From contig CAKKTI010000027.1 of the NCBI GenBank assembly GCA_920105805.1, forward strand, positions 34,029 through 98,028: 64,000 nucleotides of DNA, written 5' to 3'. The notes beneath the pieces are model-generated. The model made no database searches. It saw only the letters and a list, made by a program, of their open reading frames with translations, and was not told where the DNA came from. How positions within the stretch are numbered: position 1 is the stretch's first letter; every line of letters begins with the position of its first letter. Below are positions 47,035 to 59,049 of the stretch, in pieces. This stretch comes from Condylostoma magnum (Eukaryota > Ciliophora > Heterotrichea > Heterotrichida > Condylostomatidae). Position numbers and translations under genes: made by a program.

Positions 47035-49455
47035 ATGTAAAATTTGCCTCTCCCCTAACCTATATTTCGAAAAGGAGAATATAAGGTATTGTAAATATCA
47101 CACAGAACAACTCCGAAAAATCAAAAACTACCATCATTAAGTAGTTTTGATTCCTCTTATCTCAGAATTTAATATTAGTATTAGGAAGGGGTATAAGTGA
47201 ATAATCCGTATTACTAGCCTTACAAGCCAAGAGATAACGATGAAATGAAATAATACTTAAAATATATAATGGGGTAGACTAAGAAGCCTAAGTTTTTGAT
47301 ATAAAGTACAAAACAGCCCGGAATATAATTTGATAGTCTATTTGAGTGTGGCAACTTAGCAAGTGTTATTAAGATAAGTGATTAAGAATATGATTTGTTC
47401 TTAAGAGTTGATACTAATACTAAAGGCTATTGCTAATGATTTTACTTTACTGTGAAGAACTTTATAGCTGGTTAACGTTTAAAATTCAATATATTAAATT
47501 TCAGTAAGTAGTGTGAAGTATTTGGACAGGGATTTAAACCAGTCTATAAAGTACTATATTTAAACAATACTCAAAGCAAGTGAAAATAAATTAAGTCCGA
47601 TATTGAGTTTTACAAGAATAAGCTACAGTAAAATTGCTTGAATAATATCGAGGAAAGTTCTTAAGTAAGATAAACTCGGAAAGGGCTGTATACACTATCA
47701 TTTTCTCTTTAATTCAAGGAAAATTATAAAAAGGTTTACTTTGCCTTTTCAATTCCCTATACATTTTCCCGCCTATAGGAACTATACCACAATATTGAAC
47801 CAAAAGTTAAACAAGAAAGTTGTCCTATTGTAATTTCAAATGAAAGAATTCTGTATATAAGAAAAGTCCTATGCAATTCAATACTCGGTATACCAATAAA
47901 CTTCATTATAATAACAAATCCTAAAGAAAAGGGGCTAAAATTCAATAAGAGAAAAGCAATAATTCTTTCAGCCAGAGTTCATCCTGGAGAAACTCCAGGA
48001 TCTTTTACAATTGAAGGATTAATACAAGAATTGATGTCAAACTCCCATTTAGCTAATGTGTTAAGGAGTAAGTATATTTTCTATATAGTTCCAATGCTAA
48101 ATCCTGACGGAGTGATGGCTGGGAACTCAAGAACATCTTTAATTGGACAAGATTTGAATAGAAGATGGTAAAATCCCAGGGAGATAGAACATCCTGGTAT
48201 TTTTCATATGAAATTACTTCTATAGAAAATTTAAAAGGAAAGAGAAATCACCCTTTACTGTGATTTTCATGGGCATTCGCGCAAAAGTAATGCTTTTATA
48301 TACGGAAATAGTACCACAGCTAGTGGTGGATTTACCTCTTGAACTCTAGTAAGACTGTTTCCTAGAATAATGGCTAAAGTAACAGAAATGTTCTCTTACA
48401 ATAATAGTAGATTTGGCATATAAAGGGATAAAATAGGCACAGGAAGAGTTGTTGTGTGAAAAGAGTTCAAAGTAAATAATAGCTTTACTATGGAAGTATC
48501 TTTCTATAGTTATAAGCTATCTGAACAGCATTACATCTTTACAGAAAACTTGTATAGTAAATTAGGTAGTGATTTTTGTAAGGCATTGCTAGAGTATTCT
48601 AACATTTATTATGAAGTATAAAGGGAACTAAATGTAACTAATGGGTGACTTAAGCCCTCAAAAATGAAAGAGTTTTCAGGTTTACCTGCTTAAGAAAGAA
48701 TTGAAAAGGAGATGCAAGAGCAAGCTAAATAAAATAGAATGATTCAAATACGAGAAAGAGTCAAACGATATAAAATGCATAAGAAATCTATTAATAAAGT
48801 GTAAGACTTAAAGAAAAACTCGCATAGAATGTAAGAAAACCTTAACTGGCAATAATACTTCGGAAAAAAAGAAATTAATACAGTTTTCAAAAAATTCATA
48901 TAAAATTAGCACATCTCTGAAGATGAAAGCTCGGGATCTGATTCCTGTCCCTCTGAAGACAACATAGAAAATGTGTTTATTATTCCTAAAGCTCAAAAGG
49001 AACCTGTTGTAAATCCACCTATAAAGCAAAAAGCTTAAAAATTACCTAAAGATTTCAAAACAAGAAATTTCCCCAAGTCCTCCAATCCAAGACCAAGAAG
49101 ACTAATGTAGAAACAAGACTACTAGCAATCCCAAGTAAGCGGATACATAGTGCTACCTTTTTCTGAACAAAGCACTACACCTTAAAATCGTTAATTCAGA
49201 GCAAAGCCAATACATACTAGGTAAAACGCTAAATCTTTTGAGTCAAAAGTAAATAAAAAATCAGTATTTGAGCTAAGTCTTGAGCTTAATGACATAGAAA
49301 GTAATACAAACTTTTTAATGAAGCCATTTGGCAAAGGAACTCTAAGACCTTATCGGACCCCTGAGAGAAGAGAAACTTTTGATATTGGGCCCACTTGCAA
49401 AAAGCTGAAAGTAAGAGATAAATCTAAAAACCTTAAATCCAATTTTAATTTTTAG
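47035..49455 (+). CDS. Second cytosolic carboxypeptidase (CCP/AGBL, M14D)
   Basis: About 806 residues, uninterrupted. An N-terminal beta domain (about 100-250) is followed by an M14 domain. Zinc ligands are HPGE (His at 316) and the His of DFHGHSRKS; DLNRRWQNP matches, and the catalytic Glu lies in TMEVSFYSY (487). All catalytic residues are present, so it should be active as a deglutamylase. The long basic tail repeats the acidic motif SSGSDSCPSEDNIE (48919-48969) found in the first carboxypeptidase. The two enzymes are clearly diverged outside the catalytic core. UAG at 49453-49455. Confidence 0.9.
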
Positions 49456-49484
49456 CTGTATTTCCATATTTAATAAAATTTATA

Positions 49485-50351
49485 ATGTCGTCACCACTAC
49501 CACAAAAATTGCTAGACTAGAAATAAAATAAAAAAGTATCATATAATGCATGGAAAGGTAGAAATCATCCCGAAGGTAGCAATAGAATCTTTAAAAAGCA
49601 TAGGAATCCTTAAAGCACCAACACACCTCCGATTCCTCTGGGCAACTCGTATTACGCTAAGGCAAAGCAAGCTGAATTCTTATAGAAAAATTACAAAAGG
49701 GCCGAAACTCTGTATTTAAAATCAATTGAAACTGGAGATAGGGCAGAAAGCTCAATTAAAGATTTGGCGAGTCTGTTACACTAGTAGGGAAAAACTGGCT
49801 AGGCTGTTGACATCATGCTAAGATATAAGCACTTAGCAATAGAAGAGCCTGATAAATTCAACAATTTACTGTAAAATCTATAAAAATAGTCATTACCGAC
49901 CGGAAACTCAGTCAAAAAATGTCTTCTATTGTCAATTTTTGATACTAGAATTACACCTCAAGAAATAAAAAATATGTTTACTGATTAAACCCGAATTACA
50001 AGTGTGTAAATTAAAAGAAAAAATAAGATAACTTATGCTTATTTGTATTTTAGTTCCCATTCATCAGCTAGGAAAACTTTAGAAACCTTTAAGTTTTTTG
50101 ATGATTTAAAAATAGAATGAATTTCTATTACTGGGGAAAATTTAGGAGATGCTAATCCAGCTAGGTACAAACAAGAATATAGGAGGAAAAACCCTCCGTT
50201 CAGTTACTAGCTGTTTGAGCGGGATTAAGACACATGGGTGCTTCCAATGCCTGTGGATGTTGATAACTCACAAAATAATAGTTTTCTTAGTGAATAAGCA
50301 ATGCCTGATTTGCTAGGTCAAGATTTGTATAGAGAGATATTTATTAGGTAG
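49485..50351 (+). CDS. TPR-like plus RRM-like protein
   Basis: About 288 residues. Residues about 60-125 form TPR-like helices (YYAKAKQAEFLQKNYKRAET, SIKDLASLLHQQGKTGQAVD). Residues about 150-225 have the beta-alpha-beta layout of an RRM (KKCLLLSIFDTRITPQEIKN, KITYAYLYFSSHSSARKTLE). The combination suggests RNA binding with a protein partner; no named homologue recognised. UAG at 50349 or UGA at 50364 ends it. Confidence 0.55.
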
Positions 50352-50381
50352 TTAATTTTATTGTGAATTTAGTTAAACTAA

Positions 50382-51218
50382 TTATCCTCCTACAGATCCA
50401 AGTCGTTTTTTAAAGGTCGGAATTTTCCCAAATTCACTAAAATAATCATAGTGGCCCGGGCCTGGATTTCTTACTTGTTCTTTATTCACTATTCCTTCTC
50501 TTTATGATCTACCAAATATACTTTTACCGTTGCATACGTATTTTGAGACGAAGTAATTTCCGGTTTTATTGAATCCAACTTCAGTCTTATAAGCATTTGG
50601 CCCAGGGGAAGGTGTTTTATTAATAAAATCTTTCTGTTTTGGAGGAGAAATAGTGCAACATTAACTGCCTTTGTATTTAGATGTAAAGTATTTGCCCAAA
50701 GGGTCTAAATCTAACTTAGGCTTGTAATGACCCGGCCCTACACCGTCATTTTTCTAAATTACACCTGTAGATCTATTTCGCATTGTTCATTTGGGACTCT
50801 CTAATGCAAATTTCTACTTATACTCATATGCCCCTGGTCCTGGAACTATAGGATCTGGCTTATTAGTTCCTTCAATATACTATTTTTCTACTAAGTCTCT
50901 AGAAACACCAAAAGTGAATTTCCCACCCTTAGATAGATTTCTACGAACTTCGTAGGCTGTTGGCCCAGGACTGTTTTCTGTTTATATATTACATCCTAAT
51001 TACGACGTAAAGTCACTCTTGCTTCCTAATCCAATTCCAGCTCCTCTTTTACTTAAAGTGCTAGGCAGTTAGTAAAACAAGGATGATCTGTGTGTATTTT
51101 ACGCAGATTAACTCGGCTTAAACCGCGGTGATCGTGAGAACAGATATGACTGCTTGCTCGACGACCTATTAATTGGAGAATTCGTAACAGATTTGTGATT
51201 GATATCAATCAAGGACAT
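50382..51218 (-). CDS. Sperm-tail PG-rich repeat (STPGR/SHIPPO) protein
   Basis: 278 residues. Four PG-rich units are visible: SPGPTAYEVRRNL, VPGPGAYEYKQKF, GVGPGHYKPKLDL and NPGPGHYDYFSEF, plus SPGPNAYKTEVGF. Repeats of this type occur in microtubule inner proteins and other axonemal proteins. One Trp is UGA. It starts only 5 bp after the stop of DGAT1 on the same strand and is convergent with the TPR/RRM gene by 30 bp. Confidence 0.88.
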
Positions 51219-51223
51219 TTTTA

Positions 51224-52573
51224 CTAACTAGGAGTATACCCTGTTTCTTTCAGTGCAGTATACGTATAAATCACAGTTGCCAAGGGTTGTCCCACAACGC
51301 AGAATGAGATCCAGAACATAACATTGCCTAATTAACTTGTCTCAAATGGCTTTTTTAGTAAATCCTGAATTACAATCATAGGAATTTGCATTTCCATTGC
51401 AAGAAAAGCCCAACATGTTAGTAGATGCGTAGCTCCGCTAATGATATACTCATGTGCGATGGCAGATACTGTGAAAACAACAATCATGGCGAAATGTCTA
51501 TGCACTCCTTGGGCTCGAATTGGGTTGTATATATGCTTTACTAGTCAGTTATGTACTGGCTTGTTCCACAGCCTCCAATACTCCGAGAATGTTTTAGCAT
51601 TCCACCAGTCATCGTAAAATCTGCGGTCTCCAAATCTTAAAATCTCTGCTACTAGATTACACTAGGCATGAAATCCGTTATAGAACATAAGTAGCCAGAA
51701 AACGGTATTGGGCAGGGAAAGTCTTAGGAGCTTGTCTGAGATTAAAAATAAATTGTACTCCGGACTGTCTAGTAAAGGAATTAAATCGAATACTAGGGGT
51801 ATTAAGTACTATTATACGATTATGAACATCAGGGCTGCTGATAACAACCATTCAAGTATTCTTTTAACAAGCCAACGTTTACGGATTCTTTGGTTCATTG
51901 GATATGAGAACTAAAAGCAGAAGGATGGAATAAAAGTGAAGTACATCATATGCTTGAAGGATAAGGAGCCTGGGTATTTTTCGATTATTGCTTTTAACTC
52001 AGAGTCAGCGTCGGTTAATTCACAGTCTTCATATTTCACTGCGTTTACAAACTAGCGAAGGTCTCCCATTACATGAGCATAACTTGTAAGCTTCATAGAT
52101 ATCATCGCCGCTAGGCTCAGTGTATAGATATTAAGGAACACATTACCTCTAAACTGCCATATAACATAGAATGGCACAATTATCTCTGCTAGAATGATCA
52201 CAGTATGCGTAAAAATAGCCAATAATCGAGGGTTCTTCACATTTCCAAATACGAATTTTTCACATGCAAATGCACAAAGAACAGGTAAAAGCATTGTTGG
52301 CAGCAATAAAAACAATGCATAATTATCTTTTAAAATGCCTAGCATAGAAGGAATCTATAACATAAAACCATATCGATGAATATTTTCGATAATTAGTCTG
52401 AAATTAATCACGAGTAGAATAATAGCAGCCAGATTTAATAACCCTCTATAATTAGGAGATTCAGCCTCAGTGCTAAGTGGTGATACTTAAAAGTCCGTAT
52501 GTGCCTTACTACTCAAAGGGCTATACTCCATGATAACCAACTGCTTTTTAGCTGCTTCCTTCTTTCCTCCCAT
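51224..52573 (-). CDS. DGAT1: Diacylglycerol O-acyltransferase 1 (DGAT1/SOAT, MBOAT family)
   Basis: 449 residues. It starts [40 protein letters not shown] is the characteristic first membrane helix, and eight or so helices follow. The acyl-CoA-binding motif [15 protein letters not shown] (about 316) and the catalytic His in [11 protein letters not shown] (about 373) are intact; PVHNW has UGA for Trp. The enzyme makes triacylglycerol from diacylglycerol and acyl-CoA in the ER. It lies 22 bp after the SPOC gene on the same strand. UAG at 51224-51226. Confidence 0.93.
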
Positions 52574-52595
52574 TTTATTAAAATGATTTACTATA

Positions 52596-54530
52596 TTAAA
52601 CATTTTCCTTCAATCTCTTCCCATGATCCACAAAAATCCCTAAAATTTGTTCTTCTCCCAGCTCTGAATAAAACTCTTTTGCCTATGGCACTGGAGGAAG
52701 CATATACATAGAAATTCCTTTCAATGGAACAAACCCCCCTCTTTACTTCTATACAAAATATTTTATATAGTTATTGAACACCTTTTAGTCCAACTCAACA
52801 GAATTTTCGAGAGTAACAACCCCCAGAATTTCATATTTTTTAACCTCCTCGAAGGTAATCCTATGTGTAATATTTAAATGATAGATCGTAGAAAGAAAAT
52901 CAGCATGTCCTCTAACCAATGTCGCGTCCACCCCTACTTTATGGGATCTAGACCTGGTCATAAACCCAGACCAAACTACATTCCCTATATTGGGGTTCAG
53001 TGGCTCCTTGACCACTGGAATGGACCTACTAACAAAGGTTTTTGGCTTAGTATCATATGAAGGAGTTACCGAAGGTACTGTTTACAGTGTAGGGTTGGTA
53101 TTTAGAAATTGAAAAGGTTATTAATAAAACGGCATCTACGTAGACATTAAGTGAGGCTCATATTTATTAGAGTCAAAGTGAATATTCTTTAACAAGCCAG
53201 AATCATGTATGTGAGGATCATATGACATCATTAAAGTTCCCTCGGAAGGTGCGGGAAGTAGAGGCGGAGGCTGTAGTAAGGCATCTTAGTTCTGCGGAGC
53301 AGTGAGAATACCTGGTCCTGCACCTACTGTTCCGTTTATCTCTGGAGGTTTCTACATTAGTCTTTTAGTCACTTCTTATATTTCCTCTCTGCTTATTTTT
53401 ATTTAGCTTCGAGGGGGGTTGCGGGCAGTGCTGTTACGAGATACTATGGTGTTAGTGTTTTTAAAGGAGATTTCTAGTGCAGGATCGCCCAGTTCACGTC
53501 GCCTATGCCCGGACCTGTCCTCAATATACAGTTCCCTGCGGGCTGTTGCGGCCTACTCACCCCTATCAAAGTCTACAAAGGCATATGGCCGCATGGCCCC
53601 CTAGGCTTACTTTACATGCACTCCCTTTACCAGTCCATACCTTGAGAACACTTCCCGTATTCTCTGCTCTGAAGGAACTATGATATTGGAAGAGTAGCCT
53701 AAGTATAGATTCTTGAAGTTTTCATCGTCAATAGGGTTAAAATTAGGATCACGAGGAGTTGAGCTGTCTCCTACTATATCAATTCTACGTGTTGGATCAG
53801 CAAATGCTACCTTGACTGGCCTTCCGTCGACTAGTGTTCCCTGGGCTCTTTCGTAAGCTAATGTGGCCTAAGTCACACGTCTGAATTTTATAAAGGCGAA
53901 GCCTTTAGAGGAGAACATTTCTATACCTTCTATCTCTCCAAAGGCCTTGAAACTATCAAAAAGGGCTTTTTTCTCAGTTGCTGGGGATATGTTGCCTATC
54001 CACACCTCTCTTACTAGGAAGAACTAGCTGTATATCTACGGAATCCCCGAGGTAATGAAGATATTAGGGTGATTCTCTGCTAATAGTCTCTCTACATACT
54101 GTTAATCCATCTAGTTAGTAGGATTACTCCTGCCGTTGTTAGTGAGCATGAGATGAGTAGCCTGAGCATTATGAGAAAACGCGAATAGGGAGGGCTGCGG
54201 TAGCTCTTCAATCTAAGCCTCCTACTGCTTAATCTACTATTCCTATGCCTCCTTGCTCAATCTGACAGTCCACCCATCCTAATTCAGTACATCCATTGCC
54301 CTACGGGCATCCCCCTCCTTCTAAAACACAATAAACCCGTACACACTCTCCTTAAGCATCTGCCCGCTTCCACTTTTACGAATGATTCTGATGTCCTCTA
54401 CAGGCCCAAACTGGCCGAAAGCGTCTTGGATTGTCTTTTAAGGCATGCTTACTGGAAGATTTGAAACATGAAGCTTAAATCCTTAAGAATTACGAGACGG
54501 AGAACGACTTCTGGATCGGCGTTAGTACAT
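52596..54530 (-). CDS. RRM and SPOC domain protein (SPEN/FPA/RBM15-like)
   Basis: 644 residues. A short SR-like start (QRRSRSRSPSRNS) is followed by RRM1 (about 18-95: FKLHVSNLPVS, ESVYGFIVF). RRM2 (about 190-265) has REVWIGNISPATEKKALFDS and KGFAFIKF, and RRM3 (about 290-375) has KNLYLGYSSNIIVPSEQRIR and RPYAFVDF. The C-terminal SPOC domain (about 505-640) has NVVWSGFMTRSRSHKVGVDA, ILGVVTLENSVELD and LKGISMYMLPPVP. SPEN-type proteins link RNA binding to transcription, m6A or 3'-end control. RRM and SPOC order is as in the family. No intron; UAA at 52596-52598. Confidence 0.92.
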
Positions 54531-54632
54531 TTTTTATAATTGTTGTTTAAATGGAGGGCGTTTGATCGATATTTTATATGGGGAAATTTGAATGATAGGG
54601 AAAATTTTTAAGTAGTGTAAATTTTGAATAAA

Positions 54633-57600
54633 ATGTAAAATTTTGAGTAGAATTCTCAGTTGTAGAGAACCGGAGGTGTCAGTGAGGAGCAGTAATAAAG
54701 GATTTAGTAAATTTGCTTGCCTTTTAGTCCCAGCAGAAGCATAGATTTTAGAACTAATCAGCCTTTGTATTAATCGTGTCCTTTAGTTGTCCCCGCGCGT
54801 GTTTAAAGTCAAATTCCTCCGTAGGTGGTTGCCTAGTATGAGGAGTAGTAAGCTATTCAAAGAGAAGTATTGAAATAAGAGAAAGTAGAGATGTTCTTAG
54901 AAAAGACAAGGCAGTTAGTTAGGGAAAGGCAAATTAAGGAAAATTAAAAAGTTTAAGAAGAGCTGAATGAGAAGGCTCAGAGCTTAAATGGGCTAAGATA
55001 GATTGTATAGAGGGATAGAATTGGAGTGTTTTATGAAGAGTAGGAAGCTAAGAAAGAAGAGGATAAGTAAGTCAAATGAGGAAATTAAGATGAGGTTATT
55101 GAGAATGTTATGGTCAGAACTAATAGGAATTAGTAAGGAATGTAGAATTAAGCTATGATTATTAAAGAGGAAAGGAATTTCAATATGTAGATTGATAATA
55201 GAGGAAAGGGATATGGAAAGATGGAAGAAATTAAGAATAAGAGGAAAGATGAAAATAAAGAAGTTGAGGAAAAGAAAGATAAGAAGAGTAAGGGAGATGA
55301 TGAGAATTAGGATAAGAAGAAAAAGGACAAGAAAAAGAAAGATAAGAAAAAGAAGGATAAGAAGAGTAAAGGAGATGATGAAGATTAGGATTAAGATAAA
55401 AAGAAGAAGGACAAAAAGAAGAAAGATAAGAAAAAGAAAGATAAAAAGAAGAAGGATAAGAAGAGTAAAGGAGATGATGAAGATGAGAATTAAAATATAA
55501 AGAAAAAGGATAAAAAGAAGAAAGATAAGAAGAGTAAGGGAGATGATGATGATTAGGATAAGAAAAAAAAGGATAAGAAGAAGAAAGATAAAAAGAGTAA
55601 AGGAGATGATGATGAGAATTAAGATAAGAAGAAAAAGGATAAGAAGAAAAAGGATAAGAAGAAGAAAGATAAGAAGAGTAAAGGAGATGATGATGATGAG
55701 AATTAAGATAAGAAGAAAAAGGATAAGAAGAAAAAAGACAAAAAGAAGAAAGATAAAAAGAGTAAAGGAGATGAAGATGAGAATTAAGATAAGAAGAAAA
55801 AGGATAAGAAGAAAAAAGACAAAAAGAAGAAAGATAAGAAGAGTAAAGGAGATGATGATGATGAGAATTAAGATAAGAAGAAAAAGGATAAGAAGAAAAA
55901 AGACAAAAAGAAGAAAGATAAGAAGAGTAAAGGATATGATGATAATTAAAAGAATAAAATAGACACTGACCAACAATACACCTTACCTCAATTCTAAAAA
56001 GCTTTTTCTGTCCCTTTAAACTCCTAAAGCCCGAACTTCCTCCCTCGTGAAAAGTAAATGTTTACAAATCTCCATTAAAACATGCTAAACGGCTATACTC
56101 CAAAAGGCCTAAGTCCAAAACTCCTTCCAAATCTCTCAGGCAACCTAATAAACTCCCAAGGCAAAATGAGCGAAGACGAGCTATTCTGTGGTGTCGGTCT
56201 AGGCCGCACGAGTAAAGGTATCGGTACTCCCTAACAATCCGCCAATATAGCATAAGCTGACAAAATTCCATCTCTCTCCCTAACCAACCCAACTGAAACC
56301 TACTAAAACAACTACTGGGAGGTGCATTTAGAACAAAACTAAAAATCTAACTCAAAACTCCCCTAAAACAGTATATTGAAATCAATTGACGAGAACCCTA
56401 AAACTACAAAAATCCCTAAACAATCTCCCATGCTCCCCATAGGTGTAACTCTAGTGCTAAACGACTACAACAGTGCCTTAAACGCCCTAAACCCTGAAAT
56501 AAAAGCCACAACTCCTGACTTTTAAATTGAACTAGCCTAATCCAAAGCAACAGCTAAAGTAAAGGCCAGTATGCAGTAGGATTTTCCTAAAGTATGGAAT
56601 CAGAACACCTGGGATGATCAGGCCGTCAAGATAGAAATGGTGAGAAAAATGGCCATTATACAGGAGTAAAACGCCAACAAGAACAAACCCCCGGCTCCTG
56701 AGCCTAAACCACGGACTGAATGGGGAAAGGCGATTGTGTCGGAGGAAGGCAAGCGTATAGAAAGCGTTAGGTCCTTAACTACACAATGGGAGCGCCACAC
56801 TGCCCTCAATAGACACACATCTCCCCCTAAGTTTGGATAAAACACCAAAAACAAGAAATTTGTTGTATTAGAGGACAAACCAAAGCCTATTGGGTACAGG
56901 GAGCCTAAACCATTGACTGAAAGAGCTAAAAGAATATAACAAGTAAGAAATATGACTGCGGCATGGGAGAGAAATGTAGCAGTTAATAGAAATTCTAGCC
57001 CTGACATGTTCACTTTTGAGGATTATGACTAAAATTCACCCTTTGCCGGGTTGAAGAACCAGGAAAAGAAGAAAGACGAGTTTAGTAGAAAACCCAGGCT
57101 AATTGGAAAAGTGGAAAATGTATAGTCGCCTTTTGGATAGGTGAGAAATGAGTCGCCTGGGAGGGCTGATTTAAAGAAGCAAAGGGAGGAAAGGGAAAAA
57201 TTGATACAGAGAAAGGCGGATTTAGAAAAAGTTAATAAACTTATTGCTTAGATGACACAGGATTAAAAGATTATATATCATTAGAAGGTTCAAGATATAT
57301 CTAAACTTACTATAGATAAGTAAGTTACTGCGCTATAACTATTGTAGAAAGAAGCATAAAAGGCTTTAGAGAAGAAAAGATAGTTTGAGGAGTAGGAATA
57401 AGGTGTTAATTATACTTAAAGGCATTTAGAATTAGTCAGATATACTGCTGCTATGAAGTAGTTGGTTAGGGATTAAATGAAAGAAACTTATTAGGAAGAC
57501 ATTCCTTCTATATGCACTTGTGGGGCTCTTAATGGAAAGCAGGGAGTCAGTCATCCTTTCTAATGTGCTAATAATTGTCCGTTTTATGAAAGGTAGCAGG

Positions 57601-57653
57601 AGTATCAAAAGGCTGTTAGCGAAATGATTGCATCGTTTCAAGGAAGTGTTTAG
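54633..57653 (+). CDS. CCDC15-like centriole/cilium protein with long Lys/Asp repeat
   Basis: 1006 residues. The start MQNFEQNSQLQRTGG leads to PLVVPARVQSQIPPQVVAQYE and a coiled coil. Residues about 203-438 are a low-complexity run of KKKKD units broken by KSKGDDDDENQ spacers. The rest is Pro/Asn-rich, then coiled coil, ending with a Cys motif CTCGALNGKQGVSHPFQC and ANNCPFYERQQEYQKAV. That motif matches, from memory, the C-terminus of CCDC15, a protein of the centriole inner scaffold. UAG-UGA at 57651 ends it. The antisense strand of the repeat gives a spurious Leu/Ile-rich frame. Confidence 0.7.
55240..55945 (+). repeat. Degenerate purine-rich tandem repeat coding for (KKKKD)n and KSKGDDDDENQ units
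   Basis: Nearly pure A/G on the plus strand. The larger unit is about 75-90 bp (several KKKKD pentamers plus one KSKGD spacer), repeated about eight times with small changes. It lies wholly inside the CCDC15-like gene and stays in frame. Confidence 0.85.
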
Positions 57654-57695
57654 TGATTTTGTTAGGTTTAATATATTATAAAAGAAATCTATTAG

Positions 57696-58499
57696 CTATA
57701 ACTCTTCCTCATCAGAAGGCTCTATTTAGTATTTGAAAGATTTCTTCAAAATTACTAGTACACCGTCGTCACACACAATCGAAGTTATATATTCGTTTTG
57801 TGTATTGATGCATCTTCTGTGTATATAATTTCTTATTTAATTAGCCTACTGTAGACCTCTTCTTTTATTTTTGTATAGTTGAATAACTTCAAAGGATATT
57901 TCGTTGTAATTGCTTATTTTTTCAAATATCAAAATAGATCCAATACTACAGCAAATTTAAGCCTACTCTTCTATCAACATTCTTTTCAATAGCTCATCAA
58001 TACTCTCCTATGTTATTTCTAAGGTATTAAAAGCTATATATTGATGATCTATTAAATCTCCTGTCATTTTGTAAGAATTAAACCCTATGCAAAATTAATG
58101 CTAGGTTAGCTATAAGCCTCCTACAACTCGTTTCTATTCTTTATTTATCTTCTTATTCAATAACTTTTAAATCTTCTTAACTTTTGCACTAATAGAAAGT
58201 TCATCCATTTCATAGTATTCTCAACTAAATGAACAGGTTTATCCAACGCTAGAGTAAAGCCCAATTACTACAAATATGCATTTACTATTGTAGAAATCCT
58301 CTGCAATTGTTTACAAATAAACACTTTTTGCCTGTTTTTTCTCAAGCACTTTTTCCAGCTACTCATAATTTATATAAAGAGTTTTATAATCAAACAGTTT
58401 TTCAGTTCTTTATATCTTTTTACGCTGTTTACTTTCAATATCAACTTTTCTTACAGTCTTGTCTCTTTAGCCACATGGGCAGGCCCAGGTATTCCCCAT
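57696..58499 (-). CDS. Hypothetical protein with N-terminal acylation signal and coiled coil
   Basis: 267 residues. It starts MGNTWACPCGQRDKTVRKVD: Gly2 for N-myristoylation and two nearby Cys for palmitoylation. A coiled coil follows (about 20-75: ESKQRKKIQRTEKL, NYEQLEKVLEKKQAK). The rest looks globular (CIFVVIGLYSSVGQTCSFSW, HQFCIGFNSYKMTGDLIDHQ) and the tail is acidic (IEPSDEEEL). No family recognised; the inner face of a membrane is the likely place. Its start codon is 8 bp from the cyclin start codon. UAG at 57696-57698. Confidence 0.65.
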
Positions 58500-58507
58500 T
58501 AATAAAA

Positions 58508-59041
58508 ATGAACGTCACTGAGCAAATCGGTGTGATATTAGACTAATCCTTATAAGCTAAAAGTTTTAAGCCTATTTGCTCTCCTTTCTCTAGTACTGTA
58601 CCCCCAAAAATTTTAATCAAGGATTATATAAAGAGATTAAAGACTTACATGAAATGCTCAGATGACTGTTTTGTTTTAGCACTTGTTTATATAGACAGAT
58701 TTGCTAATGGTAAGAAGAAACAATGTATTTCTCCTTTTACTATACATAAATTATATTTAACTGGAGTTGTAGTAGCCGCTAAATTCATAGATGATACATT
58801 TTACAAAAATTCCTACTATGCTGAAGTTGGTGGAGTTACAAACTAAGAAATGAATATACTAGAAATGGCATTTTTGAAGAAGATTAATTTTGATTTGTTC
58901 GTAGATAAAGATTTATATGAACTATATGTTAAATCAATCAATCAATATCATCGTAGGTAGTATAAGTTTGTACGAAATTTGGTGTTTTTAAAGGAGTTTG
59001 TATTATCTGAATTTAATAATATGAATCTCCATAAATATTAG
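58508..59041 (+). CDS. PHO80/P-U-type cyclin
   Basis: 177 residues. The cyclin box fits the Pho80/PREG1/U-type pattern: PKILIKDYIKRLKTYMKCSD, CFVLALVYIDRF, LYLTGVVVAAKFIDDTFYKN, YYAEVGGVTNQEMNILEMAF and LKKINFDLFV. Such cyclins partner Pho85/CDK5-like kinases in nutrient or cell-cycle signalling. The Met at 58508 gives MNVTEQIGVILDQSLQAKSF; the open frame upstream belongs to the antisense gene. UAG at 59039-59041 is the stop. Confidence 0.88.
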
Positions 59042-59049
59042 ACAACATT

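Noticed and set aside
54993-55976. 327-codon minus-strand frame rich in Leu, Ile and Phe, resembling a repetitive membrane protein
   Set aside because: It is the antisense of the Lys/Asp purine repeat of the CCDC15-like gene; its residues are forced by the complement and it has no family match.
58307-58546. Plus-strand frame that would extend the cyclin upstream
   Set aside because: The minus strand codes for the MGNTWACPCG protein, and the cyclin has a good Met at 58508.
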